Counted from the stretch's first letter, positions 17,809-26,886 are shown. The stretch is 64,000 bases of DNA from Microlunatus kandeliicorticis (GCF_014137855.1 NZ_JACGWT010000001.1:62001-126000), one strand, 5' to 3'. Notes: generated by a model from the letters alone, not told the origin. Translations and numbers: made by a program.

Positions 17809-18959
17809 CCGCACCGACCCGCCTGCGGGAGCGGATCTACATGTCCTCGCCCGACGTCGGCGCGCGCGAGGAGGAGCTGGTGGTCGAGGCCCTCCGCTCC
17901 GGCTGGATCGCGCCGCTGGGGCCGATGGTCGACGAGTTCGAGCGTCAGCTCGCCGAGCGCTGCGGCCGTCGGTACGCGGTCGCGCTCTCCTCGGGGACGG
18001 CGGCGCTGCACCTGGCGCTGCTCAACGTCGGGGCCGCCCCGGGGACGGTGGTGATCGTCCCGACGATGACCTTCGCGGCGACCGCGAACGCGGTCGTCTA
18101 CACCGGCGCCGAACCCGTGTTCGTCGACTGCGACCCGGCCACCGGCAACCTCGACCCCGCTCTGCTCGACCAGGCCCTCACCGCACTGCGCCGCGAGGGC
18201 GCCCGTGTGGCGGCCGTGGTGCCGGTCGACCTGCTCGGCCGGAGCGTCGACCACACGGCGATCGGCCCGGTCTGCGCGGAGCACGGCGTCCCGGTGATCT
18301 CCGACGCGGCCGAGTCGCTGGGCGCCTCGCACGCCGGGCGTCCGGCGGGCTCGTTCGGGATCGCGGCGGCCGTCTCGTTCAACGGCAACAAGATCATGAC
18401 CACCAGCGGTGGCGGGGTGCTGCTCACCGACGACGCCGCGTTCGCCGACCGGGTGCGCTATCTGAGCACCCAGGCCCGGCAGCCGGCCGTGCACTACGAG
18501 CACACCGAGGTGGGCTACAACTATCGGCTCAGCAACCTGCTCGCCGCGCTCGGTCTGGCCCAGCTCGAACGGCTCGACGCGATGATCGGTCGGCGTCGTG
18601 CGCTGCGCGCGGAGTACGACCGGCTGTTCGCCGACGTCGCCGGGGTGAGCCTCTTCCAGCGCGTCGGCGACCAGTACGACAACTGCTGGCTGACCGCGAT
18701 CCTCGTCGACCCGGCGAGCGCGGGGTGGGCGGCCGACGACCTGCGCTCGGCCCTCGACGTCTGCAACATCGAGTCCCGGCCGCTGTGGAAGCCGATGCAC
18801 CAGCAGCCGGTGTTCGCCGGGGCTCGGTCGTTCCTGACCGGCGCGGCCGACCGCCTGTTCGCCACCGGGCTGACCCTGCCGAGCGGATCCGCGCTCGGGC
18901 CGGAGGAGCGGTCCGAGGTCATGGGTGTGATCGGGGACTTCCTGCGCGATCGTCGCTGA
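17805..18959 (+). CDS. DegT/DnrJ/EryC1/StrS aminotransferase (PglE-like)
   Basis: A PLP enzyme of 384 residues, predicted to transaminate the 4-keto sugar made by the upstream dehydratase, probably with glutamate. ALSSGTAALHLAL binds the cofactor phosphate, VISDAAESLGASHAG contains the PLP Asp, and SFNGNKIMTTSGGG carries the Schiff-base Lys. YNYRLSNLLAALGLAQLE is typical of the family. Coupled by ATGA to the dehydratase, it forms the second step of a bacillosamine-type route whose acetyltransferase is at 12334-13074. Confidence 0.93.
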   Translation: MTAPTRLRERIYMSSPDVGAREEELVVEALRSGWIAPLGPMVDEFERQLAERCGRRYAVALSSGTAALHLALLNVGAAPGTVVIVPTMTFAATANAVVYTGAEPVFVDCDPATGNLDPALLDQALTALRREGARVAAVVPVDLLGRSVDHTAIGPVCAEHGVPVISDAAESLGASHAGRPAGSFGIAAAVSFNGNKIMTTSGGGVLLTDDAAFADRVRYLSTQARQPAVHYEHTEVGYNYRLSNLLAALGLAQLERLDAMIGRRRALRAEYDRLFADVAGVSLFQRVGDQYDNCWLTAILVDPASAGWAADDLRSALDVCNIESRPLWKPMHQQPVFAGARSFLTGAADRLFATGLTLPSGSALGPEERSEVMGVIGDFLRDRR

Positions 18960-19036
18960 CCCCTGCGGCGCTGACCAGCGCGCGCACGGCGGCCAGGACC
19001 TGTGCGGCCACGAAGTGATCCTGCGATCATCAGGGC

Positions 19037-19936
19037 ATGGTCGAGATGACCCGGTTCGTGGGACAGAGTCCGTACTCGTCGCCCGGTCGGGAGGCGGAAC
19101 GGCTGGCCGCGCTTCCCGACGACCTCGCGAGTCTGTGCGCGGCGGCCCGGAACGTGATCGGCCACTACCGCGCCGAGCTGCCGGATCTGCCCGCGGAACG
19201 CCGCGGAGAGATCGACAGCCGCTGGCTCGAGGTCATTCTGGTTCTTGATCATCAGCGGCACCCGGGCGCGCTGCTCGAACCGCGACCGCGAACCGGCCGG
19301 GTGGCCGGCTGCTGCCGGGACCACACCCTCTTCGTGGTCGGTGCCCTTCGCCAACGCGGGGTCCCGGCGCGGAGCCGGGTGGGGTTCGCCCACTACTTCA
19401 GCCCGACCTGGTCCGCCGACCACGTCATCGTCGAACGCTTCGACGGCGGTCGTTGGCGGCGAGCCGATCCCGAGCTCGGGGAGCGGAGCGATCTCGACCG
19501 TCACGACCTGCCGACGGGTCCGGACGCACCGTTCGAGACCGCCGCCGAGGCGTGGCTCGGATGGCGCGCGGGGGCCCGCGACCTCGCCAATTACGGCGTC
19601 GAGGCCGGCTCGGCCGAGCTCAGCGGACCCGGTTTCGTCCGGACTTACGTGGTGTTCGAGGTCGCCCACCGCTACGGCGACGAGATGCTGCTGTGGGACG
19701 GCTGGGCCGGGACCGACGACCCCTCGGACGCAGAGGTGGACGAGCTCGCACGGCTGCTCGTCCGAGCCGATGCCGGTGATGCCCTGGCCGAGCAGGACCT
19801 CTGGGACCGCTACCACCAGGACTCCCGGCTGCGCCCGCAGGGCGAGGTGACCACCTATTCGCCCTACGGTCTCGCGCCACGCCGCACCGACCTCTCCACG
19901 GTCCCCGACCTACCGGTGGTCGATCGGTCGAGGTGA
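19037..19936 (+). CDS. Transglutaminase-like superfamily protein
   Basis: A 299-residue soluble protein with the core of the transglutaminase/cysteine-protease-like fold: GCCRDHTLFVVGALRQRGVP carries the candidate catalytic Cys, and SADHVIVERFDGGRW the His. It may be a peptidase or amidase; no signal peptide is seen. ATG 19037 is used; ATG 19046 is also possible and neither has a good ribosome binding site. It is convergent with the TetR gene 37 bp away. Confidence 0.72.
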   Translation: MVEMTRFVGQSPYSSPGREAERLAALPDDLASLCAAARNVIGHYRAELPDLPAERRGEIDSRWLEVILVLDHQRHPGALLEPRPRTGRVAGCCRDHTLFVVGALRQRGVPARSRVGFAHYFSPTWSADHVIVERFDGGRWRRADPELGERSDLDRHDLPTGPDAPFETAAEAWLGWRAGARDLANYGVEAGSAELSGPGFVRTYVVFEVAHRYGDEMLLWDGWAGTDDPSDAEVDELARLLVRADAGDALAEQDLWDRYHQDSRLRPQGEVTTYSPYGLAPRRTDLSTVPDLPVVDRSR

Positions 19937-19973
19937 TCCCGGTCGGACCCGACGGCCACCCGGGCCGCGAGGT

Positions 19974-20723
19974 TCACGAGGACGGCGACGAGCCTTCGCC
20001 GGCCTGGTGCCGCAGTCCCGCCAGCAGCAGGTCGAGGCCTGAGCGGAACACGTCGAGATCGTCGTGCGTCGCGAACTCGTCGGCCACCTGGTGCGCGAAG
20101 GGGTACCGCTCCGGGTCGAGGGCACGCCAGCGATCGGCGTACATCGACAGGAACTCCGAGGGCTCCATGCCGCTCTCCAGGAACTCGCGGGGCGGCGGCT
20201 CCGCGAGGTCGATGGCGACCCCGACGACGTAGCTGATGATCGACGACACCGCGTGGAAGCGCTGCCGCGGGGTCAGGTCGAGCTTCATGAGCTGCTGTCC
20301 GAATCGGTCGAACATCGACATCGAGTTCGGCTGCAACCCGTTGTTGCGCAGCATGTACTGACCGAACCACGGCCGGCGGACGAACTCGTCGAAGAGGGCC
20401 AGCGCGATCGCGCGGACGTTGGCCACCGGGTCCGGCCCGTGGGTGAGTGGCTCGGTGGCCACCAGGAGCTGGCCCATCACCTCCTCGGTGGCCCGCTCGA
20501 GCAGCTCGTCCCGGCTGGAGACGTACCAGTAGATGCTGGCCACGCCGCCGCCGAGCCGCGCGGCCAGCGTGCGGAAGGTCAGCCCCGGCTCGCCGGACTC
20601 GTCCAGGATCGCGAGGGTCTCGCGGATCACGGCGTCGAGCGAGTGAGCCATCCGCTGACGGCCCCGGGGGCGGGCCCGCGGGGGAGCGGGGCGCTCGTTC
20701 TCCTTCGTCGGGTTCGCAGCCAC
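19974..20723 (-). CDS. TetR family repressor of the divergent MFS exporter
   Basis: A 249-residue regulator. The N-terminal helix-turn-helix reads LTFRTLAARLGGGVASIYWY and a TetR_C-type ligand domain follows. GTG 20723 lies exactly 6 nt after a -10 TAAGAT (complement of 20730-20735), so the mRNA is probably leaderless; an internal ATG (MAHSLDAV) is the alternative. The divergent MFS gene 79 bp away, with palindromes in between, is the obvious target. Confidence 0.9.
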   Translation of the reverse strand: MAANPTKENERPAPPRARPRGRQRMAHSLDAVIRETLAILDESGEPGLTFRTLAARLGGGVASIYWYVSSRDELLERATEEVMGQLLVATEPLTHGPDPVANVRAIALALFDEFVRRPWFGQYMLRNNGLQPNSMSMFDRFGQQLMKLDLTPRQRFHAVSSIISYVVGVAIDLAEPPPREFLESGMEPSEFLSMYADRWRALDPERYPFAHQVADEFATHDDLDVFRSGLDLLLAGLRHQAGEGSSPSS

Positions 20724-20737
20724 GCTTGCATCTTACC

Positions 20738-20792
20738 GAACGCCGTTCTATAGTCTCGAACGCTGTACGATAGTCGTACACCGTTCGATAGC
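20738..20792. promoter_or_regulatory. TetR operator and divergent promoters
   Basis: Bases 20757-20787 form a near-perfect 31-bp palindrome with arms CGAACG-TGTACGA and TCGTACA-CGTTCG. A second, shorter GAAC-GCC-GTTC palindrome sits at 20738-20748. Three related GATAGT/TATAGT hexamers (20749, 20769, 20787) follow each other at about 20-bp steps and include the likely -10 of the MFS gene. Confidence 0.75.
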
Positions 20793-20802
20793 GAGGCGTC
20801 AG

Positions 20803-22287
20803 ATGACCACCACGACCGTGACCCCCAGCACGACCCCGACGTACGGCTCGCTGCGCGCCGCCGCCGTGCCCCTGGCGGCGCTCTGCCTCGCCTTCTTCGT
20901 GGAGATGGTGGACAATACCCTGCTCTCGATCGCCCTGCCCACCATCGGTCGGTCGCTCGAGAGCGGGACGACGGGGCTGCAGTGGGTGACCGGCGCCTAC
21001 TCGCTGACCTTCGGCGGGCTGTTACTGACCGCCGGGTCGGCCGCCGACCGGTTCGGTCGGCGTCGCGTGCTGCTGACCGGGCTGGCGGTCTTCGGTCTGG
21101 TCAGCCTCGCCGTCGTCCTGGTGACCGACATCGGTCAGCTGATCGCCCTGCGGGCGGCGCTGGGCTGTGCCGCGGCGGCGATGGCTCCGGTCACGATGTC
21201 GCTGATCTTCCGGCTCTTCGACGACGAGAAGCTGCGGATGCGTTCGATCACCGTGGTGATGATCGTCGGGATGTCCGGATTCGTCCTGGGTCCGCTGCTG
21301 GGCGGGTCGGTGCTCAGCCACCTGAGCTGGCAGTGGTTGCTCGTCGTCAACGCGCCGATCGCGCTGATCGCCTGGATCGGCGTCCGCGCCGGCGTCCCCG
21401 CCGACCGGCGCGAGGACCTCACCAGCGAGCGACTCGACCTGCTCGGGACCGGGCTCACCGTCGCCGCCATCGGGCTCGGCTGCTACACCCTCACCAGCGG
21501 GGTCCAGTACGGCTGGCTCGCTCCGGTCACCCTGGCCTGCGCGGCCGGCGCTGTCGGGGCGGTCGTCGGGTTCGTGCTCCGCGAACGGCGCGCGGCCTCA
21601 CCGATGATCGACCTGGCGATCTTCCGCACCGGACCGGCCCGGGGCGCGGCGATCACCCAGCTCGGGGCGTCGGTGACGATGGCCAGCGTCATGTTCGGGC
21701 TGATCCTGCACTTCCAGTACGCCTACGGCTGGAGCCCGATGCGGGCCGGTCTGGCCAACCTGCCGCTCATCCTCACCATGATCGCGGCCACCCCGGTCGC
21801 CGAGCAGCTGGCGGCCCGGCTCGGTCACCGCAAGGCGTGCCTGGTCGGGACCGCGCTGCTGGTCGGATCCCTGCTCGGCATGGCCTGGGCGGTCGAACAC
21901 GGCTATCTCGCGATCGCCCTCATGATGGTCGTGCTGACCACCGGGCTGCGGACGATCATGACCATCTGCGCGGTCGCCCTGGTCGAGGCGATGCCCGAGA
22001 ACCGCACCTCGATGGGCGCAGCCCTGAACGACACCTCGCAGGAGATCGGGACCAGCCTCGGGACGGCCGTGGTCGGCACCCTGATCGCGGCGCTGGTGAC
22101 CGCCACCCTCCCGACCGGTGCCTGGAGCCCGACGCTGGTGCACGCGTACTTCGCGGGCGAGCGGGTCACCTACCTGGTCGTGGCGGCGGTGGTCGGACTG
22201 ATCGCGACGTTCGGTTCGCTCTCGCTGACGGACTCCCACGCCACCGAGGAGCCGAAGGCGTCGGACGTCGAGCCCGTCTCGGTCTGA
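20803..22287 (+). CDS. MFS multidrug exporter, DHA2 (14-TMS) type
   Basis: A 494-residue proton-coupled drug exporter. The first helix carries the DHA2 pattern LAFFVEMVDNTLLSIALPTI; loop 2-3 is TAGSAADRFGRRRVLLTG (motif A); helix 5 contains GFVLGPLLGGSVL (motif C, antiporters). About 14 membrane segments are visible. GAGG at 20792-20795 precedes ATG. It is controlled by the divergent TetR. The drug is unknown. Confidence 0.93.
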   Translation: MTTTTVTPSTTPTYGSLRAAAVPLAALCLAFFVEMVDNTLLSIALPTIGRSLESGTTGLQWVTGAYSLTFGGLLLTAGSAADRFGRRRVLLTGLAVFGLVSLAVVLVTDIGQLIALRAALGCAAAAMAPVTMSLIFRLFDDEKLRMRSITVVMIVGMSGFVLGPLLGGSVLSHLSWQWLLVVNAPIALIAWIGVRAGVPADRREDLTSERLDLLGTGLTVAAIGLGCYTLTSGVQYGWLAPVTLACAAGAVGAVVGFVLRERRAASPMIDLAIFRTGPARGAAITQLGASVTMASVMFGLILHFQYAYGWSPMRAGLANLPLILTMIAATPVAEQLAARLGHRKACLVGTALLVGSLLGMAWAVEHGYLAIALMMVVLTTGLRTIMTICAVALVEAMPENRTSMGAALNDTSQEIGTSLGTAVVGTLIAALVTATLPTGAWSPTLVHAYFAGERVTYLVVAAVVGLIATFGSLSLTDSHATEEPKASDVEPVSV

Positions 22288-22393
22288 GCCGGCTCGGGTC
22301 GACGCCCTGAGTCCAGTCCTCGGCCGTGTGATGTCGGGCGCCGTGGTGCCGGGCGCAGTCGTCCTCACGGTGCTCGTCAGCCAGCGGCGTCTC

Positions 22394-22729
22394 TCACACA
22401 CCCGAGACGACCACCCGGTTCCCGTCCGGATCCCGCAGGACCAGGATCCGCGAGGCGGTGACCTGTTCCGGGCCGTCGTCGGCAATGCCGACGGCGATCA
22501 GACGCGCCGCCAGTTGATCAAGGTCGGACTCGTCGAGGACCATGGCGGAGTGACCGGCGTGGTCCGGGTCGTGGAAGACCTGGACGCCGAACGTGTCTCC
22601 CAGGTGCCATTCGATCAGTCCGTCCATTGGCCGTGCGCTCGGTCCGGTCCCGAACAGCAGCGCGTACCAGGACTCCGCCTCGCGCAGGTCCGTGACAGCG
22701 GCTTGAACGAGGACGCGTTCGAAGGTCAT
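22394..22729 (-). CDS. VOC/glyoxalase superfamily protein
   Basis: A 111-residue protein with one VOC repeat pair: FERVLVQAAVTDLREAESWY at the N-terminus and RILVLRDPDGNRVVV at the C-terminus. It could be a small-molecule-binding or resistance protein, or an isomerase; no substrate can be named. It follows the S51 peptidase gene after 30 bp on the same strand and is probably cotranscribed. Confidence 0.82.
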   Translation of the reverse strand: MTFERVLVQAAVTDLREAESWYALLFGTGPSARPMDGLIEWHLGDTFGVQVFHDPDHAGHSAMVLDESDLDQLAARLIAVGIADDGPEQVTASRILVLRDPDGNRVVVSGV

Positions 22730-22759
22730 GCAGGTCGAGACCTGGGTCGACGGGTGAAC

Positions 22760-23455
22760 TCATCGGCTCGACGGGCTCGGGTGGCGCTGGTCCGCGCGAA
22801 ACTCCTCCCAGTGGCCCTCGGACACGACCGTGACGGTGTCCCCGACGACGGCAATCGCCGTGTGGTCGTCGATGGCGTAGGCGGGGCCGCCGATGTCGGC
22901 GGCCCAGGACCGCGCCCGGTCCAGGGTGTTGCCGGCCCAGCCCGGATAGTCGAGGTGGGGAAAGAGGGAGAAGTCCACGACGCCGAGGGTTCGGTCGTCG
23001 GGTGCCGAGGACCACTCGACGAAGTGGTCACCGATGCGCGGTGTCATCACCATGCTGCCGGCGCTGATCCCGACCCAGACCGTGTCGGGCATCGACGGCA
23101 GCAGCCGGGCGAGCCCGGACTCGCGGATCCAGTGGTGCAGATAGGTGGCGTCACCACCGTCGACCAGCAGGACGTCGGCCTCTCGGACCCAGCTCGTCCA
23201 CCGGTCGGCGTCGATGCTCGGGAGTGCGGTCAGCTCGAGGACGCCCACCGACCGCCAGCCCAGCGTGCTCAGCTGTCGCAGGGAGTCGCCGGCGATGAAG
23301 CCGTGGACCGTCGTCGGACCGCACAGGGGGTGACCCCACTGCGCGGTGGGGATGCAGAGGGCGGTGCACTCGCTGATCGGCTTGCCGAGCAGGTCGAGCA
23401 GGGTGGCGTGGATGGTCGGGTTGGTGATCCCGCCGGATGTGAGCAGAAGCTTCAT
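22760..23455 (-). CDS. Peptidase S51 family protein (dipeptidase E-like)
   Basis: About 231 residues. KLLLTSGGI at the start, ADVLLVDGGDATYLHHW, and the nucleophile elbow VWVGISAGSMV with Ser are the S51 (dipeptidase E/cyanophycinase) signatures. It probably cleaves an Asp- or Glu-linked dipeptide in the cytosol. ATG 23455 follows GAGGAGAC; a longer frame upstream is not convincing. It heads a two-gene unit with the VOC gene. Confidence 0.88.
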   Translation of the reverse strand: MKLLLTSGGITNPTIHATLLDLLGKPISECTALCIPTAQWGHPLCGPTTVHGFIAGDSLRQLSTLGWRSVGVLELTALPSIDADRWTSWVREADVLLVDGGDATYLHHWIRESGLARLLPSMPDTVWVGISAGSMVMTPRIGDHFVEWSSAPDDRTLGVVDFSLFPHLDYPGWAGNTLDRARSWAADIGGPAYAIDDHTAIAVVGDTVTVVSEGHWEEFRADQRHPSPSSR

Positions 23456-23652
23456 GTCTCCTCGCGTGGGTCGTCTGTCTCGTGGGGTCGACTCCACTCC
23501 GGGGGCAAAGTCATCGCGCTGTCCCGCTTCGCCTCAGCGCCCTCGCCGCGGCGCTCGGCTGGGCGTGCGCTGAGAAGTCCCTGTCGGCCCTGATCAACCG
23601 CGGTGGCCTCGGCGCTCCGCGGTCGTACAGTGCCTGGGACGAAGGAGTCGCC

Positions 23653-23892
23653 ATGCCGACGTACCGGGTTCGCCCCTCGAAGCCCGTCGCCCTGATCACC
23701 TCGGTCCTCGGGGTGGCGATCGTCGCGTTCGGGGTGTACTCGATGGTCCATCGGGGTCAGATGCACGGGTTCGCGTATCTCTGGCTGGTCTTCGGCGTGG
23801 TGATCATCGGCTTCAACCTCTGGTCGGCGTTCTCGAGCCGCGGTGGCACCCAGGTGATCACCCGTGACGACGATCCGACGCCGCGTCGGTGA
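23653..23892 (+). CDS. Small two-helix membrane protein
   Basis: A 79-residue hypothetical protein with two predicted membrane helices (residues about 11-31 and 40-57) and a charged, Asp/Arg-rich tail. GAAGGAGTCGCC before ATG is a strong ribosome binding site and TACAGT about 25 bp upstream is a plausible -10. The stop overlaps the next start (GTGA). I do not recognise the family; some actinobacterial DUF-type small membrane proteins look similar. Confidence 0.75.
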   Translation: MPTYRVRPSKPVALITSVLGVAIVAFGVYSMVHRGQMHGFAYLWLVFGVVIIGFNLWSAFSSRGGTQVITRDDDPTPRR

Positions 23893-23990
23893 TCAGCACT
23901 CCACGACAGCGGCTCGCGATCTTCGGCGGGTCCTTCGCCCTGGCACTGATCATCATCCTGCTGCTGATGTTCGTCACCGGCGCGCTCTGA
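23889..23990 (+). CDS. 33-residue single-span membrane microprotein
   Basis: GTG 23889 overlaps the preceding stop by 4 nt and its TGA overlaps the next ATG by one base. The product is a basic N-terminus (STPRQRLAIF) followed by one hydrophobic helix (FALALIIILLLMFVTGAL). Coding is supported by the double overlap and by GC-rich third positions. Function unknown; it could be a subunit or regulator of the neighbouring small membrane proteins. Confidence 0.6.
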   Translation: MISTPRQRLAIFGGSFALALIIILLLMFVTGAL

Positions 23991-24214
23991 TGCTCGCCCT
24001 GCCCGCGCCCGAAGCCGTCTCGACCCATCTGCTGATCGGCGGCGTTCTCGCCGTGATGGGCCTGGTCGTGCTCGCCCTGCAACCGGCGCTGAAACGTCGC
24101 CTGATCGCGAACGGAGCCAACCGGACCGGTCTGCGGATCTCTGCGAACGTCCTGTCCGGCGCGGTGATCCTCGCGTTCGGTGTGGCCTTCGCCGCGGGAG
24201 CCTTCTCGTCGTGA
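23990..24214 (+). CDS. Small two-helix membrane protein
   Basis: A 74-residue hypothetical protein: membrane helix LLIGGVLAVMGLVVLAL, a basic cytosolic loop KRRLIANGANRTGLR, and a second helix VLSGAVILAFGVAFAAGAF. ATG 23990 overlaps the preceding TGA (TGATG), which implies coupled translation. No family recognised. Last gene of the three-gene membrane unit; convergent with the MMPL gene. Confidence 0.72.
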   Translation: MLALPAPEAVSTHLLIGGVLAVMGLVVLALQPALKRRLIANGANRTGLRISANVLSGAVILAFGVAFAAGAFSS

Positions 24215-24265
24215 GGTGACGGCTCCCGTGATCCGTGAGCAACCGAGGACGGCCAGTTCGTCGGG

Positions 24266-26383
24266 TCAGGTTCGTGCCGGCCGGTACTCACCGGGCCGGA
24301 GGGCGTGCCGCGGCGGGATGATCGGGCGGCGCGGCCACCAGAACCGGTTCCCCAGCACGAGGGCCAGGGCCGGGACGAGCACCGTCCGGACCACCAGCGT
24401 GTCGAGCAGCACCCCGAGGCAGATCACGACGCCGATCTGGGCCAGCACCACGAGGGGCAGCACGCCGAGGACGGCGAACACCGCGGCGAGCAGGATGCCG
24501 GCACTGGTGATCACCCCGCCGGTGGCGGCGAGGCCGCGCAGCATGCCTTCGCGCGGTCCGTGCAGCAAGGCCTCCTCCCGTGTCCGGGTGACCAGGAAGA
24601 TGTTGTAGTCGACGCCGAGCGCGACGAGGAACAGGAACGCATACAAGGGCACAGTCTGGTCGAGCGCCGAGAAGCCGAGCAGTCCGGTGAAGATCCACCA
24701 GCTCACCCCCATCGCCGCGGCGTAGGTGCCGACCACGGTCGCCACGAGCAGCACCGGCGCGACCAGCGACCGCAGCAGTCCGATCAGGGCTCCGAGGACC
24801 AGCACCAGCACCAGCGGGATCACGACGGTGCGATCCCGGGCCGCCGCCGCGTCGAGGTCGACGGCCTCCGCGGTCACCCCGCCCAGGTAGGTGTCGCCGA
24901 CGCCGCTGAGCGCCGTGCGGGCGGCGATCACCATGTCCCGGGCCGCGGCGGAGTCCGGGTCGGCGTCGAGCACCACCGACAGCTCCGTCCACCCGCCACC
25001 GGTCGCCCCCGCCGTCACGCTGCCGATCCCGGGGACACCGTCGAGCGCCGCCGCGGCCGCCCGGGGGTCACGGGTCAGGACCGAGGCCGGTTGCGCGCTG
25101 CCGGCCGGGAACGACTGGGCCAACCGCTGACCGGCCGCGATCGCCTCGGGCTTCTGGAGGAACTGCTCGGCGGTGGGCAGGCCCAGTCGGGTGGGGAGGA
25201 GCCCCGCCGCGAGCACCGCGAGCACGACGACGACCCCGCCGGCGAAGGCCGCCGGTCGCCGGGCCACGGTGTCGCCGACCCGTCGCCAGACCGTGCGGCC
25301 CTCGGTCAGCACCGCGCTGCCGACGCGCGGCACCCGGGGCCAGAACACCCAGCGTCCGCAGGCCACGAGCAGGCCGGGCAGCGCCACCAGCACGAAGCTC
25401 ATGGCCACCAGGACTCCGACCGCACTGGCGATGCCGAGACCGCGCGTGGAGGGGGTGAGCGACACGGCCAGGCAGAGCACGCCGACCACCACGGTCGAGG
25501 CGCTGGCGAAGACGGCTTCGGCGGCCCGGGCCAGCGCCACCCGCATGGCCTGGTATCGGTCCTCGTGCACCCGGAGCTCGTCGCGGTAACGCGAGATCAG
25601 CAGCAGCGCGTAGTTGGTGCCGGCCCCGAAGACCAGCACCGAGAGGATCCCCGTCGTCGACTCGTCCCAGGGGACGCCGAGCGCGGCGAGCACACGCGTC
25701 GCGGCGACGGCGGCGACCTGGTCGGCCACGCCCACCACCGACAACGGCACGATCCAGAGCACCGGGCTGCGGTAGGCCAGCACCAGGAGCAGGGCGACCA
25801 CCGAGGCCGTCACGGCCAGCAGCCGGATGTCGGCCCCGTCGAAGACCGCGGCCAGGTCGGCCTGGATGCCGGCGGGTCCGGTCACCTGGGCGGTGATCCC
25901 GTCCGGGACCGCCGCGGCCAGGGCCGTGCGCAACGCCCCGACCGCGTCGGAGATCGCCGCGCCGTCGGTGGTGTCGACGGGGAGGATGCTGAGGGCTGCC
26001 GTCCCGTCCTCGCTGGGCACGACGAGCGGCGGACCCTGCGGCGGGCCGGCGGGCACCACGACGTCGGCGACGTCGAGTCCGCGGACCGCTTCGGTGATCG
26101 CGGCGAGCCGGGTCTTGTCCAGGGCGCCGCCGTCGCTGGCGGTGAACAGCACCAACGCGGTCGAGCCCTTGTCGTCGGGCAGCGTGTCTCGGATCTGGGC
26201 CGCCCGCGTGCTGTCGTACCCGGCGGACAGGGCGTCGTCCACGCGAGACACCCGGTCGGCCTGGCCCAGCCCGACGATCGCCCCGACCCCGAGCACCAGG
26301 ACGATCAGGCCGAGCGCCAAGCTCCAGCGCCCGACCAGCAGGTGGAGCAGGCCGTCGCGGCGTCCCGAGGAGGGTGCAGGCAT
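24266..26383 (-). CDS. MMPL/RND-type transporter
   Basis: A 705-residue membrane exporter. Two MMPL repeats are present, each with one membrane helix, an external domain and a five-helix bundle. GAGTNYALLLISRYRDEL in repeat 1 and GVDYNIFLVTRTREEAL in repeat 2 are the signature segments with the proton-relay Asp-Tyr region; in repeat 1 the usual GVDY is GAGTNY, lacking Asp. Likely substrates are lipids or hydrophobic drugs. Divergent from a MarR regulator 38 bp away, which probably represses it. Confidence 0.92.
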   Translation of the reverse strand: MPAPSSGRRDGLLHLLVGRWSLALGLIVLVLGVGAIVGLGQADRVSRVDDALSAGYDSTRAAQIRDTLPDDKGSTALVLFTASDGGALDKTRLAAITEAVRGLDVADVVVPAGPPQGPPLVVPSEDGTAALSILPVDTTDGAAISDAVGALRTALAAAVPDGITAQVTGPAGIQADLAAVFDGADIRLLAVTASVVALLLVLAYRSPVLWIVPLSVVGVADQVAAVAATRVLAALGVPWDESTTGILSVLVFGAGTNYALLLISRYRDELRVHEDRYQAMRVALARAAEAVFASASTVVVGVLCLAVSLTPSTRGLGIASAVGVLVAMSFVLVALPGLLVACGRWVFWPRVPRVGSAVLTEGRTVWRRVGDTVARRPAAFAGGVVVVLAVLAAGLLPTRLGLPTAEQFLQKPEAIAAGQRLAQSFPAGSAQPASVLTRDPRAAAAALDGVPGIGSVTAGATGGGWTELSVVLDADPDSAAARDMVIAARTALSGVGDTYLGGVTAEAVDLDAAAARDRTVVIPLVLVLVLGALIGLLRSLVAPVLLVATVVGTYAAAMGVSWWIFTGLLGFSALDQTVPLYAFLFLVALGVDYNIFLVTRTREEALLHGPREGMLRGLAATGGVITSAGILLAAVFAVLGVLPLVVLAQIGVVICLGVLLDTLVVRTVLVPALALVLGNRFWWPRRPIIPPRHALRPGEYRPART

Positions 26384-26421
26384 GTCGTAGACTCCGAATA
26401 TCTCAGTAGATGACTAAGTAA
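26384..26421. promoter_or_regulatory. Divergent MMPL/MarR control region
   Basis: Only 38 bp separate the two start codons. The A+T-rich stretch contains AGT/ACT triplets at 4-bp steps (26413-26431), a plausible MarR binding site that would cover both promoters. Confidence 0.4.
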
Positions 26422-26886
26422 GTGAGTAACTTGGTGACCGAAGATAGCAGATGGGTGGACGCGTGGGACGCGCCTCGCTCGCTGCACGTGCTGCGTGCGC
26501 TGATCCAGGCCGGCGAGCGGATCGTGCCGACGGTCGCCGCCCGTGCGGGGCTCTCGGTCAACGAGCTGCGCACGCTCGAGCACCTGGTGGAACGACCGAT
26601 GGGCCCCGGCGAGCTGGCCAAGCAGCTCGGCGTCACCTCGGCGGCGTCCTCGGGCATCATCGACCGGCTCCAGGAGCGCGGGCACGCCCGCCGGGTCAGC
26701 CACGCCAGCGACGGTCGGCGGACCGAGGTCACCATCACCGAGTCCGGCCGCGCCGAGGTCATCGGCCACCTGATGCCGATGTTCCGCGAGCTGGCCGAGG
26801 TCGACTCCACCCTGACCGACGCCGAGCGCGAGGTCGTGACCCGTTACCTGGAAGGTGCGCTCACCGCGGTTCGGCATGTGCTCTGA
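26422..26886 (+). CDS. MarR family transcriptional regulator
   Basis: A 154-residue winged-helix dimeric repressor. LSVNELRTLEHLVERPMGPGEL and GVTSAASSGIIDRLQERG form the recognition helix region, and RRTEVTITESGRAEV is the beta wing. GTG 26422 is used. Its position opposite the MMPL exporter suggests local efflux control by a ligand of the pump. Confidence 0.9.
   Translation: MSNLVTEDSRWVDAWDAPRSLHVLRALIQAGERIVPTVAARAGLSVNELRTLEHLVERPMGPGELAKQLGVTSAASSGIIDRLQERGHARRVSHASDGRRTEVTITESGRAEVIGHLMPMFRELAEVDSTLTDAEREVVTRYLEGALTAVRHVL

Noticed and set aside
24305-26413. A 702-codon plus-strand frame
   Set aside because: Antisense to the MMPL gene, low-complexity His/Asp/Arg composition.
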